Positions 23,801-31,511 are shown, counted from the stretch's first letter. The stretch is 56,863 bases of DNA from an uncultured Clostridia bacterium (GCA_934122035.1 CAKOVP010000004.1:1-56863), one strand, 5' to 3'. Numbers and translations are program-made. Notes: generated from the letters alone by a model not told the origin.

Positions 23801-25873
23801 GTTATCTGTAATAAATTCAAGTTGGTCTGGTAAATGATCTGTTATTTCTGATACATATCCATCTACTTCACCTTCGTTATATACTCTTATTGTATAAACA
23901 ACTGTATCTCCGATTGTAACTTTTATAGGTGTTTTGCTATGATTGTATGTTGCCGTTGTGCTTGTTCCATTTTTTAATGCTGTTAAATCAACTTGTGGTA
24001 TTCTTGATGTTATTTCTTCTCCATTTACGCCTGTAATGAATTTTCTTAATGCTAAGTCAAATTCTTTAAGTGTTAGTTTTTCGAAATCGTCATCATCTTG
24101 TTGTCCTGGTATATAACTTTCGCCTCTGTTAATTTCTTGGTCTTTATAGTTTTCTAAATCTTTTCCAGTAGGAAGATTTACATTTGCAGCTTGTGAATCT
24201 CTATCTGTAATTGTGTTTCCATTTTCATCTGTAAATGCAGATATTTCTGCAATGTTTGTTATTTTATCTGCCATTGGATTTGTTGAAACTACTTTACATT
24301 TTATTAGTACATCTTTATATGCAAGTGTTGTACCATTAAATGCTGCTAATTTATTTTCACCTGTTGTAGTTTCATTTGCCTTTGATAGATATGAAGTTTT
24401 TACTGTTTTTAAGTCTGTGCTACTTGCTAGTTTCCAGCCATATTTTATATTCGTTTCATCATCTACTATAAATTCTAATTGCTCTGGTAAGTGGTCTGTT
24501 ATTTCTGATACATAACCATCTTTTTCTCCTTCGTTGTATACTCTAATTTTGTAAGTAACAACATCTCCAATTGCCACCTTTATTGGTGTTTTTATATGAT
24601 TATAAATTGCTGTTGTTGCTGTTCCGTTTTTTAAGTTTGTAACATCCACTTGTGGTTCACGACTTGGAACTGCTGTGCCATTTACTTCTGTTATAAATTT
24701 TCTTAATGATAAGTCAAATGGTCTTGGTACTACAATTGATGCATTATCTGAAAAGTTATATGGTGTTTCTTCGATAATTACAACTGGTTGTTCTGTGTTT
24801 GGTGCATTTTCTACAGACCAATAAGTTACAGTTTTTTCTGTATATGATGTAGAAACTGTTGTTGTTATTCCAGATATATTTGAACTTGTTGGCATCATTA
24901 AATAAAATTCTGTTCCAACTAATTCTTTTAAAGTTTTATTTGTTGCAACTATACTTCCATTTGAATCTTTTACTGCAAGTGTTGGATTTATTTCTGTTCC
25001 ATTTATATCTGTATATTTTGCTGTTAATGTATAATCAACATCTAATAATTTGTTTATTTTATATGGTCCTGCTACATAGTTGCTTCCAATTGTTTGCATT
25101 TTTGCATTGTCTTTAACAAATTCAATTGGACTTGTTGATGCACTTGTGCTTGCATAATTTGCTTGGGCATTGTTAATATAATAATCAAATAATGCCTGAG
25201 CTGCATCTGCTCTATCCCAACCATCGTCTCCTAATAAGTCTTCAAATGTTTTATAATCTGCATCAACATTTTTTACAGAGTTTATATATAATTCTATATT
25301 TGTGTAATGATAATCTCCTGTTGGGTTTGTGAAATACCAAATTGCTAATTGTTGAATTACATCTATGTCGTCATTTGTAAGTAAACTATATTTTTCTTCT
25401 GGTATAGCATTTTTTAAGAAGGCATTTCTTTCTGTTGCATTATCTGTTGTTGGTATTATATATAAGTGGTCTAATACCCACATTAGTTTATTGTAATTTT
25501 CTCCTGTTGGTAATACAGCCTTATATGTGTTTGGTATTGAAGTTAAATTTTTGAAATCGAATTTTTGAGTATATTTACTTATTGTTTGAACTCCACCTGT
25601 TGACATATCAGATGAACCAAAGCCTGGTCCTGCTTTTATACAATAAATAGTTTTGCTTATGTCTGCTGTTGTATCTGTTGTGCTATCATATTGTGCAATT
25701 TTCCAAACTTTTTTTCCGCCCTGTTTATATCCATAACCAGAACTTCTGAAAGTTGTTAAACCTAAATATAAAGGTCCTGCACTTTCTGCATTTACAATAT
25801 TAGCCGGTATAATAGTTAGCATGGCTAATGCTGTAATTATAGTTCCTAATAATAATTTTTTTAACTTTTTCAT
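20876..25873 (-). CDS. Large thioester-domain surface protein with six repeats
   Basis: 1665-residue secreted, cell-anchored protein. Signal peptide at residues 1-29 (KKLLLGTIITALAML, cleavage near VNA). A TED-type thioester domain follows: Cys78 in TIYCIKAGPGF and Gln175 in VIQQLAIWYF fit the Cys-Gln pair that binds host surfaces covalently in Gram-positive adhesins. Six tandem domains then begin FDLxLRKFIT, about 205-225 residues apart (coding starts near 24720, 24065, 23425, 22785, 22115 and 21495). Each has RVYNEG, DGY and DHLP motifs and an Asp-rich linker (PGQQDDDDFEK). The Lys in LRKF and Asn in ITNIADIS suggest intramolecular isopeptide bonds. The C-terminus is VQTGE, one TM helix and KK. 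Adhesin or fibrous stalk role inferred. Confidence 0.85.
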   Translation of the reverse strand: MKKLKKLLLGTIITALAMLTIIPANIVNAESAGPLYLGLTTFRSSGYGYKQGGKKVWKIAQYDSTTDTTADISKTIYCIKAGPGFGSSDMSTGGVQTISKYTQKFDFKNLTSIPNTYKAVLPTGENYNKLMWVLDHLYIIPTTDNATERNAFLKNAIPEEKYSLLTNDDIDVIQQLAIWYFTNPTGDYHYTNIELYINSVKNVDADYKTFEDLLGDDGWDRADAAQALFDYYINNAQANYASTSASTSPIEFVKDNAKMQTIGSNYVAGPYKINKLLDVDYTLTAKYTDINGTEINPTLAVKDSNGSIVATNKTLKELVGTEFYLMMPTSSNISGITTTVSTSYTEKTVTYWSVENAPNTEQPVVIIEETPYNFSDNASIVVPRPFDLSLRKFITEVNGTAVPSREPQVDVTNLKNGTATTAIYNHIKTPIKVAIGDVVTYKIRVYNEGEKDGYVSEITDHLPEQLEFIVDDETNIKYGWKLASSTDLKTVKTSYLSKANETTTGENKLAAFNGTTLAYKDVLIKCKVVSTNPMADKITNIAEISAFTDENGNTITDRDSQAANVNLPTGKDLENYKDQEINRGESYIPGQQDDDDFEKLTLKEFDLALRKFITGVNGEEITSRIPQVDLTALKNGTSTTATYNHSKTPIKVTIGDTVVYTIRVYNEGEVDGYVSEITDHLPDQLEFITDNEINKQYKWTVDSTNSKVVKTAYLSKVNESTSGANLIKAFDGTTLSYKDVKIACKVVQTNPMPSKITNIADISAFTDGNGNTVTDRDSQENNVNIPSDLPGYKDDEIGKKYVPGQQDDDDFEKLMVKEFDLALRKFITGVNDEEITSRIPKVDVTELKAGTSTTATYNHTKTPVAVGVGDIVTYTIRVYNEGDVDGYVSEITDHLPAQLEFLSDNSINKQYGWTVDSTESKTIRTNYLSKANESQEGLNLIKAFDGTTLSYKDVKIACKVVETSPMPGKITNIADISDFTNGNGDKVTDRDSQENNVKIPEDLPGYKDNEKGKDYIPGQQDDDDFEKLILKQFDLALRKFITKVGNTEITSRIPQVDVTNLKNGTSTTATYNHSKEPVQVTIGATVEYTIRVYNEGQIDGYAEEVTDHLPAQLEFLPDNSTNKQYGWKMYDKDGKETNNVEDCATIKTNYLSKKNETSIGANKIPAFDGTVLAYKDVKVACKVVKTEPMPSKITNIADISDFTDGNGNDVTDRDSDKDNVKIPEDLPGYKDDETGKDYIPGQEDDDDFEKVTIKEFDLSLRKFITAVNDTKVTSRIPQVDVSGLKDGSSTTAKYDHPKDPVLVTNGSIVTYTIRVFNEGEVDGYASKIKDDIPEGLEFLPDNETNKTYRWIMLDKDGNETEKVEDAKSIQTDYLSKEQEKTFGSNLIKAFDKTSDELDYKDVEVAFKVVEPSTSDRIVINQAQISENKDKDGNDIDDRDSVPDKWNEGEDDQDIEKVKVQYFDLSLRKWVTQAIVIENKKETITETGHKAEDDPENVVKVDLKKSKINNVKVKFRYKIRVKNEGNIAGYAKEIKDYIPDGLKFDEADNPLWTKVDDKTIVTDQTKDVLLQPGDTTEVEVVLTWINDSENFGIMDNWAEISKDKNDYNAPDIDSTPNNNKKGEDDIDDAPVMIAVQTGEVVLYIGITFATLAVLGTGLVLIKKFVL

Positions 25874-25938
25874 CGTTTACCTTCCTTTTCATTTTCTTTT
25901 TATTATTATTCTTTATTATGCTAAATTCATACATTTTA

Positions 25939-25967
25939 ATTATATTACATTTAGGTTTTAAAATCAA
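25939..25967 (-). promoter_or_regulatory. Promoter of the thioester surface protein gene
   Basis: Minus-strand TTGATT (25962-25967), 17-nt spacer, TATAAT (25939-25944). Confidence 0.7.
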
Positions 25968-25995
25968 TGAATTTCGTTAATTTTTACTATATTTA

Positions 25996-26024
25996 TTGAT
26001 TTTTTTCTTCCATTAATATAAAAT
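25996..26024 (+). promoter_or_regulatory. Promoter of the SpoVD-type PBP gene
   Basis: TTGATT (25996-26001), 17-nt spacer, TAAAAT (26019-26024). It is back to back with the surface-protein promoter. The two -35 elements form the ends of an inverted repeat (AAATCAAT ... ATTGATTT), so a shared regulator is possible. Confidence 0.65.
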
Positions 26025-26056
26025 ATTTTCATACTTAAAGGATGTGATAAAATTAT

Positions 26057-28282
26057 ATGAATTATAAAAAAACAAAAGAGATTACAATAGACAATAAAAC
26101 AAAACATTTAAGGTGGTTTGCAATTGTTTTTGTTTTCTTTATATTAGCAATTATATTTAGATTATTTTGGATACAATTTGTTGATGCCAGCACTCTAAAA
26201 GAACGTGCATATAAGCAAATTACGGCAAATAGAGTTTTAAGTCCTAAAAGAGGAACAATTTACGACTCTACTGGAAAGGCTTTAGCTGTTAGTGCAGAGG
26301 TAGACACAATTAGTGTAAACCCTTCTTTGCTTGTTGTAAAAAACGATCAAGAAAAAACAAACGCATTAAAAGAACATATTGCCAAAGCGCTTTCGGAAAT
26401 ATTTGAACTTGACTATAATGAGGTTTTAGTAAAAGTTACAAGTACAAATTCTGTAGAAACAATTGCAAAAAAAGTTGATACAGAAAAAGTTGCAAAGTTA
26501 AAGAAATGGATGACAGATAATAAAGTTACTTCTGGAATAAATATAGATGAGGATACCAAAAGATCTTATCCATATAACAATTTAGCATCTAATTTAATTG
26601 GATTTTGCGGAAATGATAATAATGGTTTGGCTGGGCTCGAATACTACTGGGATTCTACTCTTACTGGTACTCCTGGCAAAGTTACAACTGCAATTGATGC
26701 GGCTCAAGATGCAATTCCAGATGAAGAAGAGCAATACATAGCCCCAGAAAATGGAAGTAACATTACTTTATCAATTGATGTAAATATTCAAACTATAGTA
26801 GAAAAATATTTAAAACAAGCAGTTGATGAAAACAATTGTAAAAATGGTGGTTCTATGATTTTAATGGATCCATCAACAGGTGATATTTTAGCAATGGCAA
26901 CATATCCAGACTATAATTTAAATACACCTTTCGAACCAAACGAATCTATGCTTGCAACTTGGGATTCTTTATCTAGTGAAGAAAAAAGCAATAGCTTATA
27001 TAAAATGTATAGCAATAAAGTAGTAAACGAAACTTACGAACCTGGTTCTGTATTTAAAATAATTGTTGCATCTACTGCATTAGAAGAAAACATTGTAGAC
27101 ACAGACACCCCTGGAACATTTTATTGTCCAGGATACGAAATGGTTTCTGGAACTAAAATTAGATGTGCAAAATCTGCAGGACACGGAAGTCAATCTTTAA
27201 GAAATGCTCTAGAAAACTCTTGCAACCCAGCGCTTATACAATTAGGTCAAAAAATAGGAGTTTCTACATTATACAAATACTTTAGAGCATTTGGACTATT
27301 TGAAAAAACTGGTATTCAAACAGCAGGTGAATCTTCTAGTCAGTTCCATGTTGAATCTAACGTTCGTTCAACAGAACTTGCAACTATGTCTTTTGGACAA
27401 AGATTTACCATTACACCACTTCAAATGATTACAGCAGCTTCTGCAATTGCAAACAATGGCGTTTTAGTTAAACCAAGAATAGTAACAAAAATAGAAAATC
27501 CAGATACTGGAGTTGTTACAAATGTTGAAGTAGAAAATGTAAGACAAGTAATTTCTTCTGAGACAGCAAGTAAAGTTCGTAGTATGATGCAATCTGTAGT
27601 AGTTGATGGCGGTGGTCAATCTGGAGCAGTAAAAGGGTACTCTATAGGCGGAAAAACTGGTACATCTGAGCCAGACGCAAATCATCCAGAAAACGGATTT
27701 GTTGCATCTTTCTTAGCAATTGCACCAGTAGAAAACACAAAGGTTGTAGCACTACTTTCACTATATGGACTTTCATCTAGTCAAAATCACTACGGTGGAC
27801 AAATAGCTGCCCCTGTTGTATCTCAGGTTTTAAGCGAAGTACTCCCTTACTTAGGAATTCCTTCAGATGACAGTTCTCAAAACGCTACAACTTCTTCTAC
27901 AATTACATTGCCAGACCTAAGAAATAAAACAATATCTGAAGCAAAACAATTACTAGAAGATTTAGGATTAAAAGCAATGACATCTGCTTCTTCTGATGAA
28001 GTAATTACATCTCAAAATCCTAAAGCAGGTGTATCACTTTCAAAAAATGGAATAGTAAAATTATATACATCAGAACATAGTTCATCTGTTTCTGTAACCG
28101 TTCCAGACTTAAAAGGTAAAAACTTATCACAAGCAACATCAAGCTTAAAGAACAAAAACTTAAATATACAAGCAACTGGAACTGGAATTGTAGTTTCACA
28201 AGACCAAGCAGTTGGAACTTCTGTAGAAGAAGGAACAGTAATAAAAGTAACTCTTCAAGAAGTAACGACCGAGTTGCATTAA
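26057..28282 (+). CDS. SpoVD/PBP2-type class B penicillin-binding protein with two PASTA domains
   Basis: Transpeptidase that cross-links septal or spore-cortex peptidoglycan. 741 residues: a short cytoplasmic N-terminus, one TM helix (about 20-40), then the PBP dimerisation domain with RGTIYDSTGKALA. The catalytic domain has SxxK (PGSVFKIIV) near residue 329, SxN (SCNPAL) near 387 and KTGT (GGKTGTSE) near 531. Two PASTA repeats (about 613-675 and 682-740) start LPDLRNKT and VPDLKGKN. SpoVD usually carries one PASTA and PbpX-type proteins two, so the division versus sporulation role is open. It is transcribed divergently from the surface protein and is not in an mra/mur cluster. Confidence 0.93.
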   Translation: MNYKKTKEITIDNKTKHLRWFAIVFVFFILAIIFRLFWIQFVDASTLKERAYKQITANRVLSPKRGTIYDSTGKALAVSAEVDTISVNPSLLVVKNDQEKTNALKEHIAKALSEIFELDYNEVLVKVTSTNSVETIAKKVDTEKVAKLKKWMTDNKVTSGINIDEDTKRSYPYNNLASNLIGFCGNDNNGLAGLEYYWDSTLTGTPGKVTTAIDAAQDAIPDEEEQYIAPENGSNITLSIDVNIQTIVEKYLKQAVDENNCKNGGSMILMDPSTGDILAMATYPDYNLNTPFEPNESMLATWDSLSSEEKSNSLYKMYSNKVVNETYEPGSVFKIIVASTALEENIVDTDTPGTFYCPGYEMVSGTKIRCAKSAGHGSQSLRNALENSCNPALIQLGQKIGVSTLYKYFRAFGLFEKTGIQTAGESSSQFHVESNVRSTELATMSFGQRFTITPLQMITAASAIANNGVLVKPRIVTKIENPDTGVVTNVEVENVRQVISSETASKVRSMMQSVVVDGGGQSGAVKGYSIGGKTGTSEPDANHPENGFVASFLAIAPVENTKVVALLSLYGLSSSQNHYGGQIAAPVVSQVLSEVLPYLGIPSDDSSQNATTSSTITLPDLRNKTISEAKQLLEDLGLKAMTSASSDEVITSQNPKAGVSLSKNGIVKLYTSEHSSSVSVTVPDLKGKNLSQATSSLKNKNLNIQATGTGIVVSQDQAVGTSVEEGTVIKVTLQEVTTELH

Positions 28283-28318
28283 AAATTAATATTTTATTAT
28301 TTAGAAATAACATAGTTA

Positions 28319-28357
28319 AAAAAAGAAATCTTAAATTACTATATAAGATTTCTTTTT
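28319..28357 (+). terminator. Terminator of the PBP gene
   Basis: AAAGAAATCTTA / TAAGATTTCTTT stem ending in TTTTT, 37 nt after the stop. Confidence 0.8.
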
Positions 28358-28374
28358 ATGTACCTGTATATAAA

Positions 28375-28506
28375 AAAATAACATATTGAAAAAAATATTC
28401 GAGTCAAGAACTCAAATAACTGTCTACAAAATTGATACTTTATAATTTTATAAGCAGTTTGAAGATGTTTTGACGAAAAATATTCTTTTTACAATTATGT
28501 TATTTT
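28375..28506. repeat. Long hairpin element, copy A
   Basis: A single imperfect hairpin of about 132 nt spanning most of a convergent gap. Outer arms are AAAATAACATA / TATGTTATTTT, then AATATTC-type arms near 28393 and 28479. Inner arms are GTCAAGAAC / GTTTTGAC and TCAAATAACTG / CAGTTTGA around an AT-rich apex. Its core (28389-28490) is clearly similar to 40053-40153, with arm differences that keep pairing. It could be a structured RNA, a MITE-like repeat or a bidirectional terminator. Confidence 0.7.
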
Positions 28507-28525
28507 TGCAATTTATATTAAAAAA

Positions 28526-29299
28526 TTATTGAATCTTTCTTCTTTGTGCATAGTAGCAAAAAAAACTAGATACCTGATCTGGCATTATTTTTGAAAATAC
28601 TCTTCCTAGCCATATAAAGAAATTAGGAAATATTAATGTTCTATTTTTAAACATTTTTTTAACAGCATATTTTGCAACATACCTGCTATCTGCTTCTGCT
28701 AAATTAAATTTAACATCTGCAACTTTATTAAAGTTAGTTGCAACAGGACCAGGACAAAGTGCACAAATTTTTACCTTAGAACCCATTTTAAATAATTCGT
28801 GTCTTATGCTTTGAGTTAGTCTTACAACATATGCTTTTGTAGAATAATACGTTGCCATTAATGGTCCAGGCATAAATCCTGCAATTGAGGCAACATTTAA
28901 AATTCTTCCTTTATTTTCTTTACACATATCTTTCAAGAATAACTTTGTTAAAATATGCAATGCTACAATGTTAGTATCTATCATTTTAATTTCTTTTTCT
29001 AAGTCTGTATCCACAAATTTACCACAAGTTCCAAATCCTGCATCATTTACTAAAATGTCTATTGTTCCATATTTTTCTTTAACATTTTTGTGAAGATTAA
29101 TACACCCTTCTCTATCTGTTAAATCCATTGCAATCACTTCTACACTTATCTTATATTGTTCTTCTAATTCTAATTTTAGTTTATTCAATTCGTCTTTATT
29201 TCTTGCTACTGCAATTATATTGTAGTTTCTCTTTGCAAGTTCTCTTGCAATATCTCTTCCAATTCCAGAAGAGGCTCCTGTAACTAAAGCAACCATCAT
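28526..29299 (-). CDS. Short-chain dehydrogenase/reductase
   Basis: NAD(P)-dependent oxidoreductase of the classical SDR family, 256-257 residues. Cofactor motif is VTGASSGIGRDIARELA. LVNDAGFG occupies the NNAG position with Asp in place of the second Asn. Catalytic Ser is in NVASIAGF and YxxxK in YYSTKAYVV, followed by CPGPVATNF. Overall it is closest in style to the DltE/YqjQ-like SDRs with unknown substrate. AAGGAG precedes two adjacent ATGs; the second (29296) has better spacing. It is monocistronic and convergent with the PBP gene. Confidence 0.88.
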   Translation of the reverse strand: MMVALVTGASSGIGRDIARELAKRNYNIIAVARNKDELNKLKLELEEQYKISVEVIAMDLTDREGCINLHKNVKEKYGTIDILVNDAGFGTCGKFVDTDLEKEIKMIDTNIVALHILTKLFLKDMCKENKGRILNVASIAGFMPGPLMATYYSTKAYVVRLTQSIRHELFKMGSKVKICALCPGPVATNFNKVADVKFNLAEADSRYVAKYAVKKMFKNRTLIFPNFFIWLGRVFSKIMPDQVSSFFCYYAQRRKIQ

Positions 29300-29459
29300 A
29301 TACTCCTTATATTAAATTAATGTTATTCTGGATCGTATTTTATCATTCATCCTTTTATTTTTCAATCACATCATATATATTTTAAAGCAAATCTAAAATT
29401 CCCCAATTTCATTTCTTACTCTACACCTTACATTTTTCTATAAAATTGAAATTTTTAGT

Positions 29460-29508
29460 AAATTTATTCGTGTGTTAAAATTTATAAAATAAATTTATCG
29501 TGTGCAAT
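29460..29508. repeat. AT-rich repeat, possible partner of 47310-47357
   Basis: The 49-nt stretch from AAATTTATT to GTGTGCAAT aligns with 47310-47357 at roughly three quarters of positions. Both lie just beyond the terminator at the 3' end of a minus-strand gene. The low complexity of this genome makes chance similarity possible. Confidence 0.3.
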
Positions 29509-29527
29509 CTTTTTTATTATATAAAAA

Positions 29528-29557
29528 AAGAACCTAAATTATACAAATTTAAGTTCT
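29528..29557 (-). terminator. Terminator of rplU-rpmA
   Basis: AAGAACcTAAATT / AAATTTAaGTTCTT stem, followed on the minus strand by TTTTTTT. Confidence 0.85.
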
Positions 29558-29566
29558 TAAAATAAT

Positions 29567-29923
29567 TTATTTATTTGCTGTAGCTGTTTTCTTTGTTGCT
29601 ACTTTTTTTGTTGCAGTTTTCTTTTCTGCTTTAGGTGCTTCTACTTTTGCAGTTTTTGCTTTTAATTCTTCTGCAGTATATACACTAACTTGTTTTTTAT
29701 CTCTTCCAAGTCTTTCAAATTTTACAGTTCCTGTAACTTTTGCATATAAAGTATCATCGCTACCTATTCCAACATTTTTTCCTGGATGGAATTTTGTTCC
29801 TCTTTGTCTAACTAGAATATTTCCAGCTGGAACAACTTGACCATCTGCTCTTTTTAGTCCAAGACGCTTAGACTCACTGTCTCTACCGTTCTTAACACTA
29901 CCTTGACCTTTCTTATGAGCCAT
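29567..29923 (-). CDS. rpmA: 50S ribosomal protein L27, no cleavable extension, basic C-terminal tail
   Basis: L27 reaches toward the peptidyl-transferase centre with its N-terminus. The core is canonical: MAHKKGQGSVKNGRDSESK, GNILVRQRGTKFHPG and GSDDTLYAKVTG. The first residues are already the mature form. The hydrophobic extension ending in FFA found in most Firmicutes and cleaved by Prp is absent. At 118 residues it is about 30 longer than usual because of a Lys/Ala/Thr-rich tail (ATKKVATKKTATANK). It follows rplU directly, without the usual prp gene between. Confidence 0.96.
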   Translation of the reverse strand: MAHKKGQGSVKNGRDSESKRLGLKRADGQVVPAGNILVRQRGTKFHPGKNVGIGSDDTLYAKVTGTVKFERLGRDKKQVSVYTAEELKAKTAKVEAPKAEKKTATKKVATKKTATANK

Positions 29924-29998
29924 TATGTTTCACTCCCTTCAGTTTTAGAATTTATTTTACATTTAATTAATTTCTAAATTTTAAATTAGCTTTAAAAA

Positions 29999-30349
29999 CT
30001 AAGCTTTTGCTTCTGTCTTTGTTTCTTTCTTTTCTGCAGCTAATTTTATAGATGTTATTTCAACCTTTGTATATGGTTGTCTATGTCCTTGAGTTCTTCT
30101 GTAGTTTTTCTTAGCTTTATATTTGTAAACTATTATTTTTTTAGCTTTACCATTTGCTAATACTTTTCCCTCAACTTTAACACCTTTAACGTAAGGAGCT
30201 CCAACTTCTACTTTGTTGTCGTTTGATACTAAAACTATTTTGTCAAATGAAACTTTTTTTCCTTCTTCAACATCTAGTTTTTCAAAGAATACAACATCTC
30301 CTTCAGCTACTTTGTATTGTTTTCCACAGCTTTCGATTATTGCGTACAT
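29999..30349 (-). CDS. rplU: 50S ribosomal protein L21
   Basis: 116 residues with the canonical start MYAIIESCGKQYKVAEGD and the signature YKAKKNYRRTQGHRQPYT. A short charged C-terminal addition (AAEKKETKTEAKA) goes beyond the usual 102-104 residues. The ribosome binding site is GGGAGG. It is first gene of the rplU-rpmA operon, preceded by a promoter and a structured leader. rpmA starts 75 nt downstream. Confidence 0.97.
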   Translation of the reverse strand: MYAIIESCGKQYKVAEGDVVFFEKLDVEEGKKVSFDKIVLVSNDNKVEVGAPYVKGVKVEGKVLANGKAKKIIVYKYKAKKNYRRTQGHRQPYTKVEITSIKLAAEKKETKTEAKA

Positions 30350-30453
30350 TAATTGTACACCTCCCTTTATATGTATACTCGCTAAGCATAAAATTCAAGG
30401 CAGCTACTATTTGTAGCATTTAGTTGCCCGACCCAGGCGGCTTACAGGAAAAT
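30350..30453 (-). ncRNA. Probable L21 leader (ribosomal-protein autoregulatory 5' UTR)
   Basis: The roughly 95-nt transcribed leader before rplU is markedly richer in G and C than surrounding intergenic sequence. It contains GTAAGCCGCCTGGGTCGG and a stem GGCAACTAAATGCTAC / GTAGCTGCC, typical in position and size for the L21 leader of low-GC Gram-positives. The assignment rests on position and composition; a covariance-model match was not possible. Confidence 0.6.
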
Positions 30454-30482
30454 ATTTTATCATATTCAATAATATTTGTCAA
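30454..30482 (-). promoter_or_regulatory. Promoter of rplU-rpmA
   Basis: Minus-strand consensus TTGACA (30477-30482), 17-nt spacer, TAAAAT (30454-30459) preceded by TGa. It is among the best promoters in the window. Confidence 0.8.
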
Positions 30483-30514
30483 CAGATTTTGGCTTATTTT
30501 CAACATTTATAAAC

Positions 30515-30550
30515 ATAAAAGGTAAGTTACATTATGCACTTACCTTTTAT
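30515..30550 (-). terminator. Terminator of thyX
   Basis: ATAAAAGGTAAGT / ACTTACCTTTTAT 13-bp perfect stem, 15 nt after the thyX stop on the minus strand. Confidence 0.82.
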
Positions 30551-30565
30551 ATTTTATTATTAAAG

Positions 30566-31234
30566 TTAATCTTTTTGTACTGTCAATTTAGCATAGTATT
30601 CTTCTTTGAAATCCTCATCATATGGAATGTCTGCAAATATATCTGGCATTTGCTCTTTAAAGTATTTTAGTAATGGTATCATTACTTGTCTTATTGCTGG
30701 ATGTACGTGGTTGTTTGCACGTAGTTCAAATATGTGTTTCCATTCTCTTATGTTTGCTGTCATTGTGTATTCTGCTCCTGTTGAATGTGGTAATATTTCT
30801 CTACACATATCTGTTGTGGCTCCTAGTTTTTTCATTTCTATGTATGAATTTTCTATTTCTTGCATTGTTTTTTTCCACACTTCATACACATTCTTGTCCT
30901 CTATGTATACTGGATCTATGAATGTAATTTCGTTTCCATATTTATCTTTATCATAGCTACAATATCTTGTAGATTCTACAGAAAAGCTTGCAAATCTGTG
31001 TCTTGTAAGGTCTTTGTAAGAACCTATATCGTTGTATATTCTTACTGTTATTTTTTCGTGCTCTAATACAGATTCATGTCCTCTGTTTATGCAGTTTTTT
31101 AATAGGTTTTTGTAACTGTCTTCTGTTATTTTGTCTTCTGAACGATAGCAAGTTCTGCAGGCTCTTTCTATTTTTCTCATTATTTCTTTGCCATCAAAGT
31201 TTTCTACTTCTATCCAAGGTTTTACTAGTTTCAT
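30566..31234 (-). CDS. thyX: Flavin-dependent thymidylate synthase ThyX
   Basis: Makes dTMP from dUMP using FAD, NADPH and methylene-THF. 222 residues, normal length. The ThyX motif RHRFASFSVESTRY near residue 73 matches RHRxxS...S.R. Preceding GHESVLEHEKITVRI and the later EYTMTANIREWKHIFELR are family blocks. GAAAGGA precedes the ATG, with a promoter about 30 nt upstream. No thyA or dfrA is seen in the window, so this may be the main dTMP source. Confidence 0.97.
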   Translation of the reverse strand: MKLVKPWIEVENFDGKEIMRKIERACRTCYRSEDKITEDSYKNLLKNCINRGHESVLEHEKITVRIYNDIGSYKDLTRHRFASFSVESTRYCSYDKDKYGNEITFIDPVYIEDKNVYEVWKKTMQEIENSYIEMKKLGATTDMCREILPHSTGAEYTMTANIREWKHIFELRANNHVHPAIRQVMIPLLKYFKEQMPDIFADIPYDEDFKEEYYAKLTVQKD

Positions 31235-31263
31235 TTTTGTATTCCTTTCTTTTATTTTTCTAT

Positions 31264-31292
31264 ACTATAACAAACTATAATAAAAATTTCAA
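31264..31292 (-). promoter_or_regulatory. Promoter of thyX
   Basis: Minus-strand TTGAAA (31287-31292), 17-nt spacer, TATAGT (31264-31269) with TG before it. Confidence 0.66.
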
Positions 31293-31511
31293 GAAAATTA
31301 ATTTTATTTTTATGTCAAATTTTATTGCTCTTAAAACCTACTACTTCTTATGCAAGTGGCATTTAACTTTTCACATAACGTCAAATTTTATTACTACAAG
31401 ATGTTGCTATTTGTCTTAATTTTTTCTTTACAACAAACGCAGATTTTTATGCATTTTAGTGTGTATTTTTTACAACTGTAATTTTTTAATTTCAAAATAT
31501 TTAAAACTTAA
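31293..31511. other. Gene-free AT-rich stretch upstream of thyX
   Basis: Between the thyX promoter and the clpC terminator no credible coding frame is seen. It holds a direct repeat of about 16 nt (GTCAAATTTTATT near 31314 and 31380, 67 nt apart) and otherwise featureless AT-rich sequence. Confidence 0.5.

Noticed and set aside
21478..24725. Regular repeats suggesting a CRISPR array.
   Set aside because: The period is about 640 nt and stays in frame within one protein; they are protein domain repeats.
31314..31396. GTCAAATTTTATT direct repeat upstream of thyX as a regulatory site.
   Set aside because: Only two short AT-rich copies 67 nt apart, upstream of a complete promoter; too weak to claim.
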